64,000 nt of DNA from MWBF01 sp040772005. Its GTDB lineage: Bacteria > Chloroflexota > Anaerolineae > CG2-30-64-16. Under the pieces are notes generated by a model that saw nothing but the letters and a program-made list of their open reading frames with translations, did not search any database and was not told the origin of the DNA. Below, in pieces: positions 62,451 through 64,000 of this stretch (within the stretch, counting starts at the first letter, position 1; each line of letters starts with the position of its first letter). The position numbers and the translations under genes are program-made. The stretch is taken from positions 1 through 64,000 of the forward strand of contig JAXGYZ010000005.1 of NCBI GenBank assembly GCA_040772005.1. The letters run 5' to 3'.

Positions 62451-63038
62451 TCAGCGAAAGACGAAGGGCAGGTGGCTCTTGTACTGCCTGATCGCATCCG
62501 CTACCTGTACCACGCCGCTCTGAGGAGTCGATGGAATGTCGACGCCTTTCGGGCTGGAAAGCTTGTGATAACTGATCGTCAGCGGCGACGAGCCTGCACG
62601 GATGGCTCTGAAGGTGATGGCCGCGACCGGCCCTGAGCCATTTGCCGGGGGGGCCGGGTTGAGTTGGGCCACGGCATACCACACGAACCCGCCAGTCTGA
62701 CAATCAGGATCGACTACACTCGGGGCGTTGCACGCCTTCTGCTTGATGACGAAGTCCGGCGCTAAGAAGGTTGCCAGAGGCTGGATCTGCACGCCGGGAA
62801 CCTCCGGCCGCGCATCCTCGACCTGCAGGATCGTCGGGTCGAAGAGCAGGTGGATATCCGCGGCGTACAGATCGGCGACGCCCTGCACGTACAGGTTGAC
62901 GACGAAGGTCCCGCCGACCCGAACGTCGGTCTGCAGGGGGTCGGGTCTGACCACGGTCGGTTCAGCCGCTGCCGTGGCTGTCACCAGCACGAGTAGCAGC
63001 GCGAGGATCGAAAAAGCCAGTCTGGCAGGGCGCGGCAT
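62451..63038 (-). CDS. Secreted cohesin-like domain protein
   Basis: 195 residues. After a signal peptide (RLAFSILALLLVLVTATAAA) comes one cohesin-type beta domain: VNLYVQGVADLYAADIHLLF with DPTILQVEDA, FVWYAVAQLNPAPPANGSGP and VAAITFRAI. In Chloroflexota such single cohesin-like domains occur in exported proteins and may mediate protein-protein contacts; no dockerin is seen here. The ATG at 63038 shares a base with the upstream stop (TGATG), so it is coupled to the related gene before it. A short tail follows with no anchor. Confidence 0.82.
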   Translation of the reverse strand: MPRPARLAFSILALLLVLVTATAAAEPTVVRPDPLQTDVRVGGTFVVNLYVQGVADLYAADIHLLFDPTILQVEDARPEVPGVQIQPLATFLAPDFVIKQKACNAPSVVDPDCQTGGFVWYAVAQLNPAPPANGSGPVAAITFRAIRAGSSPLTISYHKLSSPKGVDIPSTPQSGVVQVADAIRQYKSHLPFVFR

Positions 63039-64000
63039 CAGGCGCCAGCTCGCATACGACACAGGGCCACCAGGCAGAGTGCCAGTCCTGCTAACAGCGC
63101 CGGGAAGATGCCGCCTTGGGCCTGTCCGGAGAACGCGCTGAGCTCGACTGCATTCGGGGCCTGCACACGCACCTCCAGCGGTTCATGGCGCGTCGTGACA
63201 CCTGCAATCGAAACGTCTTCGAGCATATAGTAATAGGTTTGGCCGCGCTCAATGGCAGGATCCTGCCAGGTGTAGCTGTGCCCTTCGTTTGACCCCGGTG
63301 CGGCAGCCGGTATCAGTGTCGGATTGAGTTGGCGCCACGGCCCTTCTACGTTAGATGCCCGCAGCACATTGAACCCCCGGTTGTGTTGCTCGGAGATGGT
63401 TTCCCAGCGCATCGTCACGCCTGCTGCGTCTTCCGCGGCAGTGAAGCTCGCCAAATTGACGGCCAGCGGCGACATGAACTTGATCGTACAGTCCTCTGCG
63501 ATCGATGGCACCTCCACACCTTCTGGGCTGGACAGCTTGTGGTAGGTGAAGTTCATGGTGAACGTGCCGAATGTGAGCGGCTGAAACGTCACCCTGGCGA
63601 ACGGCCCGGAGCCATTGAGCGGCGGTGTCGGATTGAGTTGCGTCATCGCATAGGAGATGACTCCGACGTCCGCCGGGGTGGTACACTGCAAGGCGACCGG
63701 GTCGCCAGGATTGCAGGCCACGTTCAGCAGAGACAGACCGGGAGCCACCCAGGAATACAGCGGCTCGATCTGCGTGCCTGGTATGGCCGTGTTTTTGTCC
63801 ACCACCCGGGCAATGGTCGTATCATAGCTCACATGCGCGTCGATGCCGTAGGTGTTCTCCGTGTCTTCCAGATACAGGTCTACGGTGATTGTGCCATCCG
63901 TATAGCCCTCTGCATAGCTGGGATCACAGCGGACAATGGCCGGCGGGAAGTCAGGCTGGTCGGGTGCGCCGGCGGACACGGGGCTCGCTGCCAGGAGCAG
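63038..64000 (-). CDS. Cell-surface cohesin-like protein, 5' end beyond the window
   Basis: At least 320 residues; the frame is open to the right edge and there reads LLLAASPVSAGAPDQPD, the end of a signal peptide, so only a few N-terminal codons are missing. One cohesin-like domain (ITVDLYLEDTENTYGIDAHV, VISYAMTQLNPTPPLNGSGP) resembles that of the next gene. A second beta domain follows (VNLASFTAAEDAAGVTMRWE, EQHNRGFNVLRASN), a type seen near the C-terminus of many exported Chloroflexota proteins, and then a sorting-like tail with a hydrophobic helix (IFPALLAGLALCLVALC) and arginine. The two cohesin-like genes probably arose by duplication. Confidence 0.83.
   Translation of the reverse strand: MLLAASPVSAGAPDQPDFPPAIVRCDPSYAEGYTDGTITVDLYLEDTENTYGIDAHVSYDTTIARVVDKNTAIPGTQIEPLYSWVAPGLSLLNVACNPGDPVALQCTTPADVGVISYAMTQLNPTPPLNGSGPFARVTFQPLTFGTFTMNFTYHKLSSPEGVEVPSIAEDCTIKFMSPLAVNLASFTAAEDAAGVTMRWETISEQHNRGFNVLRASNVEGPWRQLNPTLIPAAAPGSNEGHSYTWQDPAIERGQTYYYMLEDVSIAGVTTRHEPLEVRVQAPNAVELSAFSGQAQGGIFPALLAGLALCLVALCRMRAGA

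Overview
The window is high-G+C bacterial DNA, most probably from a Chloroflexota (Anaerolineae/Caldilineae-like) bacterium. This rests on a BTAD-type regulator, nSTAND1-WD40 and CHAT proteins, many LacI/ABC/TIM-barrel sugar modules, cohesin-like secreted proteins and many short palindromic intergenic repeats. It is an inference from gene content, because no rRNA or other phylogenetic marker is present. I see no tRNA, rRNA or CRISPR array.

Layout. (1) 1-3.5 kb: a REP-associated tyrosine transposase (RayT) cut by the left edge, with a palindromic repeat beside it; a BTAD regulator fused in frame to a HAD hydrolase; an FmdE-like zinc protein. (2) 3.5-12.7 kb, minus strand: a complete respiratory nitrate reductase operon (diheme cytochrome c, narG, narH, narJ, narI, narK) behind a CBS-pair protein. 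(3) 13-26.75 kb, minus strand: a co-directional catabolic run with an MttB-family methyltransferase, M24 peptidase, SDR, LacI regulator, iron-type ADH, FGE-like lipid- or membrane-anchored protein, MalF/MalG/solute-binding ABC transporter and a 1146-residue putative glycosidase. It is divergent from a plus-strand set (class-III aminotransferase, two TIM-barrel isomerases, Asp/Glu-racemase-like protein). The intergenic region between them (26.75-27.03 kb) holds two textbook sigma-70 promoters and two near-identical LacI-type operators.

(4) 31.2-43.2 kb: a visibly lower-G+C island (hand count 32/60 at 36001-36060 against 42/60 at 46621-46680). Going 5' to 3' on the minus strand it holds an NTPase with a C-terminal OmpR-type winged helix, a possible array of mini-ORFs, an NTPase-CHAT protease with a zinc-ribbon insertion, two STAND-type NTPases (one with TPR-like repeats), a radical SAM/SPASM/PqqD-like maturase whose start codon lies in a hairpin, a 79-residue Cys/His protein and a membrane protein. 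This is the best candidate for an undescribed conflict (defence or programmed-death) system. (5) 43.3-54.3 kb: an MFS transporter, then an inositol catabolism cluster (transaldolase-like, LacI, iolB, iolD, iolA, iolE, iolG) in which iolB is frameshifted by a 49-nt tandem insertion and iolC/iolJ are absent.

(6) 54.4-61.4 kb, minus strand: a second conflict-type operon, CHAT-FGE, SIR2-like, nSTAND1-WD40 and a secreted protein, tightly spaced. (7) 61.5-64 kb: an SGNH hydrolase and two secreted cohesin-like proteins, the last cut by the right edge.

At least six families of dispersed palindromic repeats sit between genes. Four genes terminate inside such repeats, so repeat insertion has repeatedly supplied stop codons. 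All functional assignments come from reading motifs; no database search was run.
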